Shown here in pieces: positions 11,205 through 23,844 of a stretch of 64,000 bases of DNA (position 1 is the stretch's first letter; every line of letters starts with the position of its first letter). The position numbers were made by a program, and so were the translations under genes. The notes under the pieces were generated by a model, which made no database searches, had not been told where the DNA came from, and saw nothing but the letters and a program-made list of their open reading frames with translations. Source of the DNA: Nicotiana tabacum (Eukaryota > Streptophyta > Magnoliopsida > Solanales > Solanaceae); contig NC_134101.1 in assembly GCF_000715075.1 (NCBI RefSeq), forward strand, positions 192,158,103 through 192,222,102. Reading direction: 5' to 3'.

Positions 11205-14200
11205 TACCCCAAGCTCACCAGCATAACCACAACACAATACTAAGAATTCACCACACACTGTAGAACCAGAATGCATGAATCTAACTCGAAGGATCATACC
11301 TCGACATAACTTCATTATAATGCACGACCCTATCCAAATACTGGTCCACATGAACCACTTCAAGTCACTATGCTCAAAATCAACAATCTCGCACCATTTG
11401 ATGTCTAGTACCAAAAGCAAGTCATCATAACCACGGAGAAGCAAATGATGCAATGCCATACCAGCTCGAAAGAACATACTCGATGCGCAATCAATCGTGC
11501 AATACCCAGATGCTCACCTCACTCAAATTCCTCTATAAAGCACAAATAGAACCATATTCTTTGTGCATATAATCAACTAATCCCAATACCGCGTAGCATA
11601 TAAAAGTAGCTCACAAATAACCTCAGAACACGAATAAGCTTAACAACAGCCGAATGGTACCTCTCTCAACAATAGTAGCTCGGAGTCAACATATCCGACT
11701 CGATGAAGAACGCACATCCATATTAGCCTACCAATGGACCCCAATCATCTCTAGTCACCCAAAACAAATAAACAACTCTCCGAAAGTTCACAATGACTGA
11801 ATCATAGCACATATTATCACTTGACCAGCCTGTCCACATCTTCACAGCCCACAACCGTGAAATAACCTATTTATGAGAACTCCCAGTCTCTAAACCCATA
11901 AAGCACACGAATCACCATATCCGACCCCAACTCCATCGCCCGAATATCTAATAAATCTCTAATACTCTATCATCCCATGAGGGTACTTCTGAAATTCTTC
12001 TGTGCAACCATGCAAACTTGAATATCAGTGGTCAATCAAACAAGAGAGTGCCACAATACCAATGAAGTATCTTTAACTCAAACAAATCGCCCTTTTCTGA
12101 AATGTATACCCTCATCAAGCCACACCAGTTAGCGATGTCATTTACCTAGTCATCTAAAATTGTCCATGCTGCATAAAAATTCATTACTTTCCTTTCAAAA
12201 CTGAACCGTGAACTTAGACGTGCAAATCTCAACTCCATACAACATACCGTATAAACCATACCATTCTATGATAAATATGAGAACTCCATAATCCACTTCG
12301 AGCTACAAGCAACTAAGTACTCAACCAGCCAAGAACTTTTCCATTTGATCCCATCTAGGAGAAAATCACTATACATCCCCGACTTCTCATGCCAGTAGAA
12401 ATGTATGCCTCCACCCATGGTAGAAATCATCAAGAACTCCCCAGATCCCATTTGCACAAAACCAAACCGTCAAGACTGAATCCTTTTAACTCAACCAAGA
12501 TACGAAAGCCATCAAAACCCAAGAGATTTTCCACACTACACCTATATAAACTCATTTTCTCATAACACCTAAAGAACTAATCGTATTCCTTACAATGCCG
12601 ATCTGACCTACTACCAAGCTATCCTATTTATCCAAGTTCCTTTCAAATTACCTTCAATTTGATACTTCTCCTTGCCATAATACCGCAAATCCTCAGCTCA
12701 GACTCACTACACGAGACCTGAGCATAAGACTACACCACTATAAGGCTCATAAACCGTTGTAATCTTCTGAAGCACCCCCAAAAGTACCACAATCGAGATA
12801 CCCACTATGAAGAGACCATGCATCGAATGTAAAGCCATTACCTTCACTTTCCTCATGCTGGTATGTAGAATCCATGATGATACAGAAATGCCGCAAGTCT
12901 TGACATCCTCCCATATAAATCTCAGTTTCTAGCCCACACACATCCTGAAGATTCCCAATTGCCATGTATAAATCTTGAATTCATTAGAACCGTTATTGAG
13001 AGTCATCCAATCTGTTTATACCATAATTAGACTGATCAAACGGACCAAACGTCTTGTGCCCCATTAGCACTCTAACACCCAAGGAAGTAACCCTACCTTA
13101 ATCCATCCAGATAAACTCCTGCCCAACGCACATTACATTATTCACCAATAACAACTTAATTCATTCCATGTTTCTCATATACCCATAAGGCATAACATAA
13201 CCCTTATAAAGAATTTCTTTTACTCAAGTCATTCTCGATTTCAACCTTTGTAAGCCATAACGGATTCACTAGTATGCCTCAAATTGGAGCCAATCACAAC
13301 ACATAACCGTGCAATCGACTGATCAATAGCATACTCCCCCACTTGGCTCAAAGCCATAGATCAAAACTCACAATAACTCACAATGCCCATACTCTATCGT
13401 TGCCATAATACCATAGTGAGACTTAACTAAACCCCTTCATAAGCTCGTGCAACACAAACCATCTAGTACTTTTAATCATCTACAAAAATCTCTCATTCAC
13501 CCTCGTAACAGTCGAGCCCATTCTCATAAGCGATCTAAACTCAAATTGTACTACATATGGTTAACTAGAAAAAGAAAACTAACTACTTAACAACATAGGT
13601 ATCACACAAACTTCAGAACACTCCGCAGGAGATAATCCACCTGTTTCGCCTTAAACTAACAATTATTCATACCCTTCCACCGTCATAAACATTATGCAAT
13701 CACTTAATCTACCTGAGTCTGAACTCATATCATACCATGAAATCTACTCCACTCCCCAACTGGACAACGTGAAAAGATTCTTCACACACCCATAACTCGG
13801 GGCTACACATCAAATCAAGATGGAAATTTAGCACAAAATAGTTCTTTCTATCCTAAAGCAGACCCTTCTCGTCTCATTCAAAATGTAAAAACATATCTCG
13901 CAGTCACATCATACTCATAACATAGCCATCCAGTCATCACTTCCACTGATAGGGAGACTAATAACAAATAAATGCAGAAGCACGTGCTCACATAATCAAC
14001 GCCTAGTTCTCAAGCTATAGGCAAAACCCAACCTCAAGTCCTCCAGACTGGCCCAACATCAACACACAAAAATCACATCTCGCCCTTCGATCAGGTAATC
14101 ACTAACCGTCGATGCATAGTTGATACCGAGCACTCATGCACTCATACAAATGCTTGCAAGGAATTTCAAGAGTTACATTTCAAGATGAATAAAGGACGCA

Positions 14201-14330
14201 CGATAAGAATTCTAGAATGCGGGATTTCCTAAAGGTTCAGCAGCCTCCTGAGGATAAGTACAAATGTTTCCATACCGATCCGGGAGAATCTGCTAAACCT
14301 GCTCATGACTCATAAGACCTGTGTAACCTA
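11205..14330 (-). other. E3 internal region, coding-free
   Basis: About 3.1 kb with no gag, PR, RT or IN motif and many stops in all frames. The right end (14160-14330, read on the minus strand) is the leader that follows the PBS. The left end stops at about 11205 without a recognisable PPT or LTR, so the 3' end of E3 is lost. Minus-strand ORFs at 11097-11477 and 12747-12965 are the longest, and I recognise neither. It is probably a second LARD-type family, or a gypsy too decayed to read. Confidence 0.6.
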
Positions 14331-14345
14331 GGCTCTCATACCAAC
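14331..14345 (-). promoter_or_regulatory. E3 primer binding site
   Basis: The minus strand reads TTGGTATGAGAGCC, one base from the initiator tRNA-Met PBS, directly inside the LTR end at 14347. Confidence 0.75.
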
Positions 14346-14346
14346 T

Positions 14347-17300
14347 TATCACTACCTAAAACTGACCCGATCGTGATGGCGCCTATCAAGAAGCTAGGTC
14401 AGTCGACACGATTCCTAAATCAAACCATTTTTCTATAAAAGTCATTTTAAGCCATTAATTAACAAGAAATCTTATAGTATAAGTCTAAATAACAAGAGCA
14501 GAATAAATACACAAGTCCGGCATCGGAGTGTCACAAGTCACGAGCATCTACTAAGGCCATAATACAATGAAGAGTCTGAAAATATACTATAATAGGCTAA
14601 GGAAGATAAGAGTGAGATAGAGAGCAGGGATGCGAATGCCGGCCAACTACCTTGCTATCTTTGATGAATCTGCCACTAAGTGGACACACTTGCTACCAGG
14701 TTTAAAAATACATGAATCTGCACATAAGATGCATGGAGTAATGTGAGTACGCCAACTCAGTAAAAAATAAAAGTAAATAAAAGCCGAGTAGTTAGAAAAC
14801 ATGTATACCACGTCATAACGCTACATTTAATTCAGTACATTTCCAAAATAGTACAGAAATCTTTTATTTCATAAATCAAACTCAATTTCAGTAAAAACCT
14901 TTCCTTTTTAAAACATCTTCCAATAGAGTCAAACATGTGATAAAATAGTGAGTAAAAATGATAGAAACGTAAATAGCCCCTCGGGCAAAACCATGTACCA
15001 TAAACCGGCCCTCGAGCATAATATCAACAAAACCAGCCCCTCGGGCTACCTCACAATCACTCGTAATCAGCCTATCAAGAACCGCCCCTCGGGCAAAATA
15101 TAGATCAAGAACAGCCCCTCGAGCAACATATCATATCATAACCAGCCCCTCGGGCTAACATCATATCACTCACTTAGGGTACTCGCGCTCACTGGGGGTG
15201 TACAGACTCCGGAAGGGCTCCTACAGTCCAAACACTATAACAAGCCATCTCGTGGCATAATCAAGCAAGCCCTCGGCCTCACATAACAACAAGCCACCTC
15301 GTGGCATAAATCAATCAGGCCCTCGGCCTCACAATATCATGAATCAGTAACAACCCGCTGTTGCATATAGCCCGATCCCATAATATCCTCACAACTTAGG
15401 ACCTCGACCTCACTCAGTCAGAAACCGATCAAGCCACTCGGGAAATAGTAAAACAGGAAACTCGGCCCAAAATATCATTTAAAGTGTAAAAACGGAGTAA
15501 ATACAGCTAAGTTATGAAATCAATAAAAATACGGCACGACCCAGCATAAATATTAAGTCAAAATTGTGTGGAATAGTAATAAAAAGCCCTTAAGGGTCCA
15601 ATTAGTTGGCACAAGGCTCAAATATGGCATACAGCCCAAAACATAGTATTACTTTCCAAAACACAATGATATAAAATAGTTTTCAATAAAATACGCGACT
15701 TATTAGTCATACAGGACAGACTAAGTCACAATCCCCAATGGTGCACGACCCCACGCTCATTATCTAGCGTGTATGTCACCTCAAAGTAGCATAACGATGC
15801 GAAATCCGGGGTTTCATACCCTCAGGACAACATTTACAATCATTACTTACCTCGAACCGGATGGAATTCTTTTCTGCAATGCCCTTGCCCCTCAAATTGG
15901 CCTTCGGATGCTCCGAATATAGCCACAACAATTCGATACAATCAACATGAGCTAAAGGAATCAATCCCATAAGAAAATGCTAAGCTTAAGACCAAACGTC
16001 AAAATGTCAACTCAGAAATCGGGCCCCAGGATCACATCTCGAAATATGACCAAAGTCTCAAAATTCGATAACCTATTCAATTACGAGACTATCCATACTA
16101 GTTTCACTTAATTCTAACTCCGAATCGGCTTTCAAATCCCAAAAATTTATTTTATGAAGTTCCACAATTTTCCCCAAATTTTCATCCCAAATCCATACTC
16201 AAATGATGAATCCAACGTTATAATCATGTATTTTAGCCAAAATTGAGTTAGAATCACTTACCCTGATAGTTTTCTTGAAAATCTCTCGAAATATCGTTAA
16301 ATCCCGAGATCTCTAGGTCAAAATATGAAATAAAACCCCATATTTCATATTTATAGTGCACCTCGCGGATTCCCATCATTGCTGACCGCGGTAAAACCAC
16401 CGTTGTCGGGGTAAAACCACCGCTGACCGCGCTTTTGGTTGCTTTTAGTATTTTAAGCATAACGTTCTCTACAGATGTCCAAATTATGATTTCATCACCT
16501 TTCTGGAAACTATACACGAAGTGCTACAACTTACGTTTTTGAATCATCTCAAAATTTCTTGTTGATCAAAAGATATAGGCTTCCGAAGTCGGACCAACGA
16601 ACCTGCAGTTTCTCCCCTAGAATGCCTCAACGCGCCTTTTTCCACCTCAGCGGTAAAATTTCCGCCTCAACGGTAAATAAAAGCACCAGAACCATTGTTT
16701 GAGTTCCAATAATGCCCGGACTCACTCAAAACTCACCTGATACACACCCAAGGCCCTCAGGACCTCAACCCAAATAACAACACCTCTCATAATATCATTA
16801 AAACTTAATCGAGCCTTCGAATCACTCAAAACAACACCAAAACACCAAATCAACTTTGGATTCAAGCTTATGAACTTAGTAACTTTCAAATTCCACAAAC
16901 AACGCCGAAAAACTATGAAATCACCTCCGAATGACCTGAAATTTTGTACACATGCCCCAAATGACACAACAGACTTTCTCCAATTTCCAGAATTCCATTC
17001 CGACCCTGATATCAAAATTTCCGTTGCCGACCGAAAAATGCCAAAATTCCAAATTTCTTCAATTCAAGCCTAAATCTACCACGGATCTCCAACTAACATT
17101 CTGAATGCGCTCCTAAGTCCAAAATTACCTAACGGAGGTACTAGAGTAATTAAAATTCAAATCCAAGGTCAAATACTAAAAGGTCAAAACTTGGTCAACT
17201 CTATCAAATTTAAAGCTTCAAGCGAGAATCTTTCTCCCATATCTGTTCCGAGAAAACCAAAATCGATGATTTACTTGAGTCATAATACATCATACAAGGC

Positions 17301-17364
17301 TAGTCATTCCCGAGTACTGGCGAGCAAAGTGAAAGTGCTCAAAATGACTGGTCGGGTCGTTACA
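14347..17364 (-). repeat. E3 5' LTR (3,018 bp)
   Basis: The right end on the minus strand starts TGTAACGACCCGACC, a start I recall from Solanaceae gypsy LTRs. The left end TATCAC is a mutated TGTCAC beside the PBS. The same LTR start, mutated, is found in E4 at 18499. Inside are CTCGGGC-rich short repeats (14975-15340) and GC-rich CCGCGGTAAAACC repeats around 16380-16430 and 16640-16675. Confidence 0.8.
14975..15340. repeat. Short interspersed repeats in E3 LTR (CCCCTCGGGC type)
   Basis: Six or more units of CCCCTCGGGC or CCCCTCGAGC spaced 30-50 bp apart, then two alternations of CCWTCTCGTGGCATAA with CCCTCGGCCTCAC. They resemble LTR minisatellites; no function is visible. Confidence 0.75.
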
Positions 17365-18460
17365 TAGGGCATGATGGGTAGTGAGACTACCAGATTGTTC
17401 ACACGCATGTTGTGTTCCTGTGTAGGCCTCATGGTAATATATGAGCGAGGTGGCTCCTAAGATACTAATTTGCTTATTTCACCTTAGTTGTGCTTGGCCT
17501 TATTCATATCGCATTATGCTATCCATCTCCCTAGAGTTATTTTTATGCAATTGGCATGCTTGCTCTTTATATGCATGTGTCTAGTGAGTATTAGCATCTT
17601 GGTTCGATGGGTATTCCCATGCAGATTTTTATGAGTTGATCGGGTGGCACACCGCTACAGTATGAAGTTTGGATCGGGTTGCACGCTGCAATAGTATCAA
17701 TTGTGGATCGGGTTGCATGTCACAATGGTGTTGTGTTGGGTACGATTCCTTGTACTTATTTTGCATATTACTTTTTCTCTATGAGTTAGATTAATAGAAC
17801 TTATATGGTGGTTTAATATGTTACCCGTGCTGGATAGTTCTGGTACTTGGGTTCCTTTTCCTTATCAATTATTTTCGTGTGGCCGATGACCAAGCAACTT
17901 GTACTGGGTGAGACGTGGTTGTTGGACCTGCAATCAATGCAATAAGATTTGTATAATCTATGTTAGGAGGAGGGATGTCACTAATCAATTCAAATATGAC
18001 AATGGTTCCTGTCGAGCGGAAGAACTCATTGTTTTATGATTTAGTGGGTGGTTATGAGTTTTTATGCATCTCTTTCATCATTGCGGTATCGCAAGGGTTG
18101 GAACAGGGCTTTTATGTGTCATGAGGTATATTATCGGTATCGGGTTTGGTAATGAGAACTTATTGTAGTTGAAAGATATTGCTATAAGAAGATGAGCTAT
18201 GTAGTACATTGTGTTGTTAAAACTTGCATATATAATTATGCTTTGATAAAGCCCAATTTGATTGATGCAATGTATGCATGCAGGAATCAAACCTTATAGG
18301 AAAATGTGGATGTTGGAATTTTGTTCTAAGGTTTATAGGCTAAGGTCACAGGAACGATCTTCAATCGGAGTTGTGCTCATGTGCATATATGGATTGAGGT
18401 AGCATGATTATGTTCATGATGAGTTATACTGTGATTTGACCGCTTGGGAATGACTCTTGG
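17365..18460 (+). other. E4 gypsy 3' internal region, non-coding
   Basis: It lies between the E3 LTR end and the E4 PPT. No pol motif remains. A three-unit repeat with GGATCGGGTTGCA lies at 17638-17725. This is the untranslated 3' part of a plus-strand gypsy. Confidence 0.6.
17638..17725. repeat. Three-unit short repeat GATCGGGTKGCA
   Basis: Imperfect units of about 30 bp start at about 17638, 17671 and 17705, each with GATCGGGTTGCA followed by a CACNNCAATA-like block. Confidence 0.7.
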
Positions 18461-18498
18461 CACGTTCGAGGATGAACGTATGTTTAAGTGGGGGAGTA
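18461..18498 (+). promoter_or_regulatory. E4 palindrome and polypurine tract
   Basis: ACGTTCG-AGGAT-GAACGT can form a stem. It is followed by TTTAAGTGGGGGAG and then an LTR start, giving the same order as in E1, E2 and E5 despite a different LTR family. Confidence 0.8.
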
Positions 18499-18780
18499 TT
18501 TAATGACCCAACCAGTCATTTTGTGCTTTAGCATGTCGTTTGGCGGGTTGAGATCTTAAGTAGCTTCACTTTGTGTATTAAAAATCGCATTTGTTGTTGG
18601 CTTCGATTCTCGAAAGGTTCAGAGTTGATTTGGAATTTTTTTTAATTCGGAAGCTTTAAGTTGGAATAGTTGACCAAGGTTTAACTTTAAGTAAACATCC
18701 TCAACATTGATGTTTGAAGCTTCCTATAGGTTCGTAAGGTGAATTCAGACTTTCACCTATATGGGTTGAGAATTGGGTAT
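18499..18780 (+). repeat. E4 3' LTR, first ~280 bp only
   Basis: The start TTTAATGACCCAACCAGTCA matches the E3 LTR start (TGTAACGACCCGACCAGTCA) with a few changes. It ends abruptly where the gag of G1 begins, so the rest was deleted. Confidence 0.75.
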
Positions 18781-19178
18781 TCCTGGAGGATCTAACTGAA
18801 GAAACTTGTTCACCCAGGAACTAGCAGATTCCCCTGCCTCACTGGAAGAAGTAGGTGCAACATTAGATCTTGGGGCATGAAAGGCCACTATCTGAGCCAA
18901 CATCTGTATGGCTTCCCTAAGATCCCCCTCAAAAGTACTGGGACTGTAAGCTGGGGCTGGAGGTAGAACATGAATATATGTTAGAGGGATTATTGCACCC
19001 TCAGTAGGTGCAGGAACTGGTACGGTCTGATCAGGTGTAGTAGAGTCAGGTAGCGTAGTAGTCGGGGAATATTTTCACCCCTTGGGTGCTCACATGCATC
19101 ATCAAGTAAAGAATTATTTGCCACTCCTGGGGTGGCATTGGCTCCTTGGTCGGTTTTTTCTTTTTTCCTAGGTGCCAT
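18781..19178 (-). pseudogene. G1 gypsy gag, N-terminal part
   Basis: Reading leftward from the ATG at 19178, the protein starts MAPRKKEKTDQGAN, as does the gag of H at 46423 (MAPRKKGRIGQRAN). After a frame change it continues with an EAIQMLAQIV block and SSWVNKFLQLDPP, the region just before the retrotransposon gag domain of this chromovirus-type family. It stops at the E4 LTR junction, so the gag core, zinc knuckle and all pol are missing. The gene is non-functional. Confidence 0.8.
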
Positions 19179-19397
19179 ATACAGAAAATTTGAGAAATGC
19201 ACGAGTTAAAGGGGGAACCATCTTACATTCAGCTTTATCACACGATCTAGAACATTATGGAAGGGTATTATTCTTAAATTCCCAAGTAGACTCCTCTTTA
19301 TAGACGTGGGCGACAACATACCGATAAGAAGGACTCTACTAGACACGGCTCTGAGACAACCTAGGATACTTTAAAACTTGGGCTCTAATACCAAGAT
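19179..19397 (-). other. G1 leader with primer binding site
   Basis: The 5' untranslated leader lies between LTR and gag. The PBS at 19382-19395 reads CTTGGTATTAGAGCC on the minus strand (initiator tRNA-Met type, one change). The same leader precedes the H gag at 46424-46643. Confidence 0.8.
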
Positions 19398-21441
19398 TTT
19401 CACACCCCGACCTCGTGGAGCGCGACCAACGCTCTACTGAGATAACTCGACCGAGCAAGCCTATACAATACCTTTTACCTGAACTCACTCATGAATAATG
19501 AAAAATATCCATTTCACTAATTAGACAATGGGTAGAATCATGCAAACCAAACTGATTCCTCATCATTAGTTACATCATTTATAAAGTTCAAAATACAACA
19601 CTTTCATAGTTTGATGTGGAACGTGTGATACAATTACAACAGTACTAGTTTGACTTTCCCAACACCAATATATCACCCACACTATGTCTACAGAGCCTCT
19701 AATATATACAAAATAGTGAGATGATATGCTGACAATAAGGCCCCAGCTATACCTCAAAGCGCAATACATAAGGAAAAAAGATATACGACCCCAAAATGAA
19801 GTGGGCTCACCAATTCAGCTGGGAAGAGAGTGTACCGCTATCAACAATCAATGTCGCCTGTTGTGGAACCACCTGCATCCATTAAAGATACAGTGCCCAC
19901 GGGAAGAGGGACATTAGTACATGTGGAATAGTACTATTATGAATGACTAAACACCCCTCAATTGAATGAATGATAACACGAGAAAGAAAAATCATAAAAA
20001 TCAGTGGAGTCTTAAACAATACCAAAAACATAAAGTTAGGAACAAGGCAAGTTTTCAAGTAATTTCCATATTTTAGGTTGGGAGATCTTAGCACTAATAT
20101 AGTTATACCACCGTGTATTTTGCACGGAGTCCGATCACGGCCCGATAGTCTAGGCCGTCTCACCCGAGAAATCAACCACAATACAATCACTATCTCAACC
20201 TTAATCATTATCTCAATCACATTTTCAAGCAAATTCACCACAACGTGTGCGGCATGGCATACGATCATGACCCGAACGGCTAGGCCGTCTCACCATAATG
20301 CCATATGGATTGACATCACCCTTTTCTAGAAATCATATCATCCCAATAAAGGGGAATAGTCACAATTCACTCCTACACCGCCACGTGTAGTTTCAGGGTT
20401 AGGTTGTTTCAACCTACCCTTCCTCGGTGACTAACAATACTCCCTACACGTTTATTTATTTTAAGGATTTACAACTCATTTCAACATCTTTTACATGCCT
20501 CTTTGTTTCAATGGCACTCGTGGCCCCAAATGTAATATCATTCTTGGCATGTTTGTTGTATTTCATATTTATGCACACCTTTTTAACTTTCAAACATCAC
20601 TACGGATCATCAACAACAAAGCATTTCTATTGTGAGAAAGTAAATGTCTTAAGAACTTTGAGATTTCTTACACAATTTGGCGTAATAGCTTTCATTTGAA
20701 TCACAGCTTGAAAGTATAACAATTAGATATGCAATCGATAATTTGAAAACATTCTCAAAAATTAACATAACATAATAAGAAGATTTAGAATACATATCGA
20801 ACACATATATATATTGACGCATGGCTTATTCGGAATGATCAATTTATAATGAGCAATTTGGGACTTGCATGGACATGGTGAGTTTCAATTCTAAAAGAGC
20901 AGTTTAGTCAACATACCTCGCCTCTAGTTTTTCAACATACTACAATGTTCCAAAAATTCTTAGCCACTTCGATCTTATTAGAAATATAGCAAAATTGAAC
21001 ATAACTTAGAAAAGAGTTCATGGTTCCAGATCATTTCAGCATTTTATCAACCATTAAGTGTGCATTGAGGTTTCACGATCCTCCTATGGCGGATTCCTTC
21101 ATCCCACTACACAAAGTTTACCCAAATGAGTTCAACAATCTTCCTACTACCCTTGATGCTACATGCATGCATAATAAACAACTCCCACACCCAAGAAATG
21201 CTTTTCTCATTACCTATTTCCAAATTAAATCCCGGAATTGAGGGCTAGAGAGTAAAATCTTACCTCTAGGATGAAGACCCAATGAGCTTTTCTTGTGAAT
21301 TCTTCAACTTTGAGCAAGAATTGATGAAAAATAATTTTTGGAACATGCCCTCTCAGTCTAGACCAATTCCCTCTCTCTAAATATCAGCCAGGACCAACCA
21401 AAATAACCTACAAGTTATTTTTATAAAAATGTGATCGTGTG
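19398..21441 (-). repeat. LTR of the G1/H family (about 2.04 kb, outer end trimmed)
   Basis: It starts beside the PBS with TTTCACACCCCGACCTCG (canonical TGTCACGCCCC). It is collinear with H's 5' LTR pieces (46644-47083 and 57101-57369) and with the solo LTR at 23845. The right end is joined directly to integrase codons of H at about 21441-21447, without PPT or TG terminus, so a deletion removed the LTR's outer end and the end of H pol. It may be H's own 3' LTR shared with G1, or the 5' LTR of a separate copy. Confidence 0.75.
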
Positions 21442-21446
21442 AAAAT

Positions 21447-22280
21447 TTTCTAACTTCCCTTTCTTACCAAACTGCATTATACTCTTCATGGGGTAAACCT
21501 TCAAGAATACCCAATCACCCTTTTTAAACTCCAAATCCGTGCGGCACGCATCCGAGTAGAACTTTTGACGACTATGAGCAGTTTTTAACTGTCCCGTAAT
21601 GATCTTAACCTTCTCCATAGCCTGATGCACAATGTTTGGCCCTATTAACTCTGCTTCTCCAATATCGAACTACCCCAATGGGAGATCTATATCTCCTACC
21701 ATATAAAGCCTCGAACGGTGTCATCTGAATACTAGTATGATAACTGTTAATGTAGTAGAATTCTATGAGTGGAAAATGATCATCCCATCTACCCTTGAAG
21801 CCAAAAACACAAGCGCGCAACATATCCTTAAGTGTCTGAATGGTCTGCTCTGCCTACCCGTTAGTCTGTGGGCAAAAGGCTGTACTGAGATTAAGCCGAG
21901 TACCCAAACCTTGCTAAAATTTCTTCCAAACATTAGCCATGAATTATTCCCCTCGATCTGAGATGATAGAAATTGGAGTACCATGCAACCAGACTATTCC
22001 TTAATATACAACTAAGCAAACTGTTATGCTGTGTCGGTAGCTTTAACATGTAAAAAGTGAGTTGATTTCGTGAGTCTATACACAATCACCCAAATCAAGT
22101 CATACTTGAGGCATGCAAGGCAGTTCCACCACAAAGTCCATATTGATCATCTCCCACTTCCACATTGGAATTTCTATGTTCTGTGCCAACCAACCGGCCC
22201 GTTAGTGTTCGGCCTTTACTTGCTGACAATTTTGACATTTTGCCAAACAATTTGCTACATTCCACTTCATATCATTCCAC
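21447..22280 (-). pseudogene. H integrase, truncated at its C-terminus
   Basis: Minus-strand translation shows the zinc-finger end with CQNCQQVK (about 22215), the start of the core with MDFVV, then STAFCPQTNG before the third catalytic position (about 21860), and the block containing [15 protein letters not shown] and RSPIG (21690-21830). The C-terminal part ends at GKKGKL, where relatives go on with about 150 more residues including a chromodomain. Stops interrupt the core at several places. The break coincides with the LTR junction at 21441. Confidence 0.8.
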
Positions 22281-23839
22281 TAGTAGACTTCCTTAAGATC
22301 ATGATATATTTTTTTAGAGCCCGGGTGCATGGAATTCTTAGAAGTGAGAGCCTCAGTCATGATTCTTTCTCGGAGACCATTAATATTTGGAACACATAGT
22401 CGTCGTTGGTACCTTAGTGTACCATCTTCCATACTAAGAGAAAAGGCCATGGTCATATGTTTATGAATTCTCTCCTTCAATTGTACCAACAATGGATCAT
22501 TGTATTGCTTCTCTGTGACTTTTACCACAAGCGATGATCTAGCCCTATTTTGCACAATCACTCCTCCTTCACCAGAATCTGAAAGATGAACTCCCAAGCT
22601 ACCGAACCGATGAATATCCTTGGCTATCAGCCTTTGATATGCCTCCAAGTGAGCCAAACTACCTATATACTTCCGGCTAAGAGCATCCGCTACAACATTT
22701 TCCTTCTCCGGATGATACAGAATATCGATGTCGTTATCCTTGAGTAACTTAAGCCATCTTCTATGCCTCAGGTTCAATTCCTTATGTTTGAAAATGTATT
22801 GAAGGCTCTTATGATCCGTGAATGTATCCACATTAACCCCATAAAGATAATGATGCCAAACTTTCAATGCAAATACCACCTCCATAAGCTCTAGGTCATG
22901 TGTTGGATAGTTCTTTTCATGATTCTTGAGGTTCCTAGAAGCATAAGCTATCACCTTGCCATGTTGCATTAATACACACCCAAGTCCGATTCTTGAAGTA
23001 TCACAATATACTACAAACCCATCTGTACCCTCTGGTAGGGTCAACACCGGTACCGTAGTCAATCTTGATTTCAACTCTTGGAAGCTCCATTCACAAACAT
23101 TTGACCATTGGAACTTAACCACTTTCTACGCCAATTTAGTCAACAGAGAGGCAAGGGTAGAGAACTCCTCCATGAATTTCTTGTAATTTCCAGCTGCCCA
23201 AGAAACTGAGAATCTCTGTTAGGGTAGTAGGTCTAGGCCAATTCTTTACAGCTGTAATCGTCTGAGGATCAACCTTAATTCCTTCACTAGAGACGACATG
23301 ACCCAAGAATGTAACCGATTCAAGCCAAATTTAACATTTTGAAAACATCGCATACAACTTGTGCTTATATTGACTGTGCAAAACCACCTTGAGATGATCG
23401 TCATGGTCCTCTCGACTTCGTGAATATACCAGAATATTGTCAACATAAACTATCACAAACGAGTCAAGGAAAGGTTTGAAGACTCGATTCTTAAGATCTA
23501 TGAAAGATGCTGGGGCATTCGTTAGCCCAAAAGATATTACCATGAATTCAAAGTGCCCATACCAGATCCTGAAATCTGTTTTTGGAATATTCGGCTCCCT
23601 GATCTCAATTGGTGATACCCGGATCTTAAATCAATTTTCGAGCAGTACTTAGCACCATTCAATTGGTCAAACAAGTCATCTATCATTGAGAGTGGGTACC
23701 TATTCTTGATCATAACATCGTTGAGCTTCCGATAATCAATAACCATTCTTAGCGACCCATCTTTCTTCATTACAAAAAGGACTGGTGCGCCACAAGGCGA
23801 CACACTTGGATGGATGAAACCCTTTTATAACAAATCCTT
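22281..23839 (-). pseudogene. H reverse transcriptase (C-terminal two thirds) and RNase H
   Basis: The segment reads: [16 protein letters not shown] (about 23790), [30 protein letters not shown], then RNase H with [10 protein letters not shown], the [11 protein letters not shown] block and FTDHKSLQY, ending at IYHDLKEVY. The RT active site is normally Y/F-V/I-D-D; here the second Asp is Asn (codon at 23436-23438). Frame changes occur near 23540 and 23330. The 280-codon RNase H and linker stretch at 22280-23122 is open without a stop. The 5' end is cut by the solo LTR at 23844. Confidence 0.9.
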
Positions 23840-23844
23840 CAATT

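Noticed and set aside
14975..15340. Spaced CTCGGGC repeats as a CRISPR-like array
   Set aside because: Units are short and variable, spacers are related to each other, and the context is a plant LTR.
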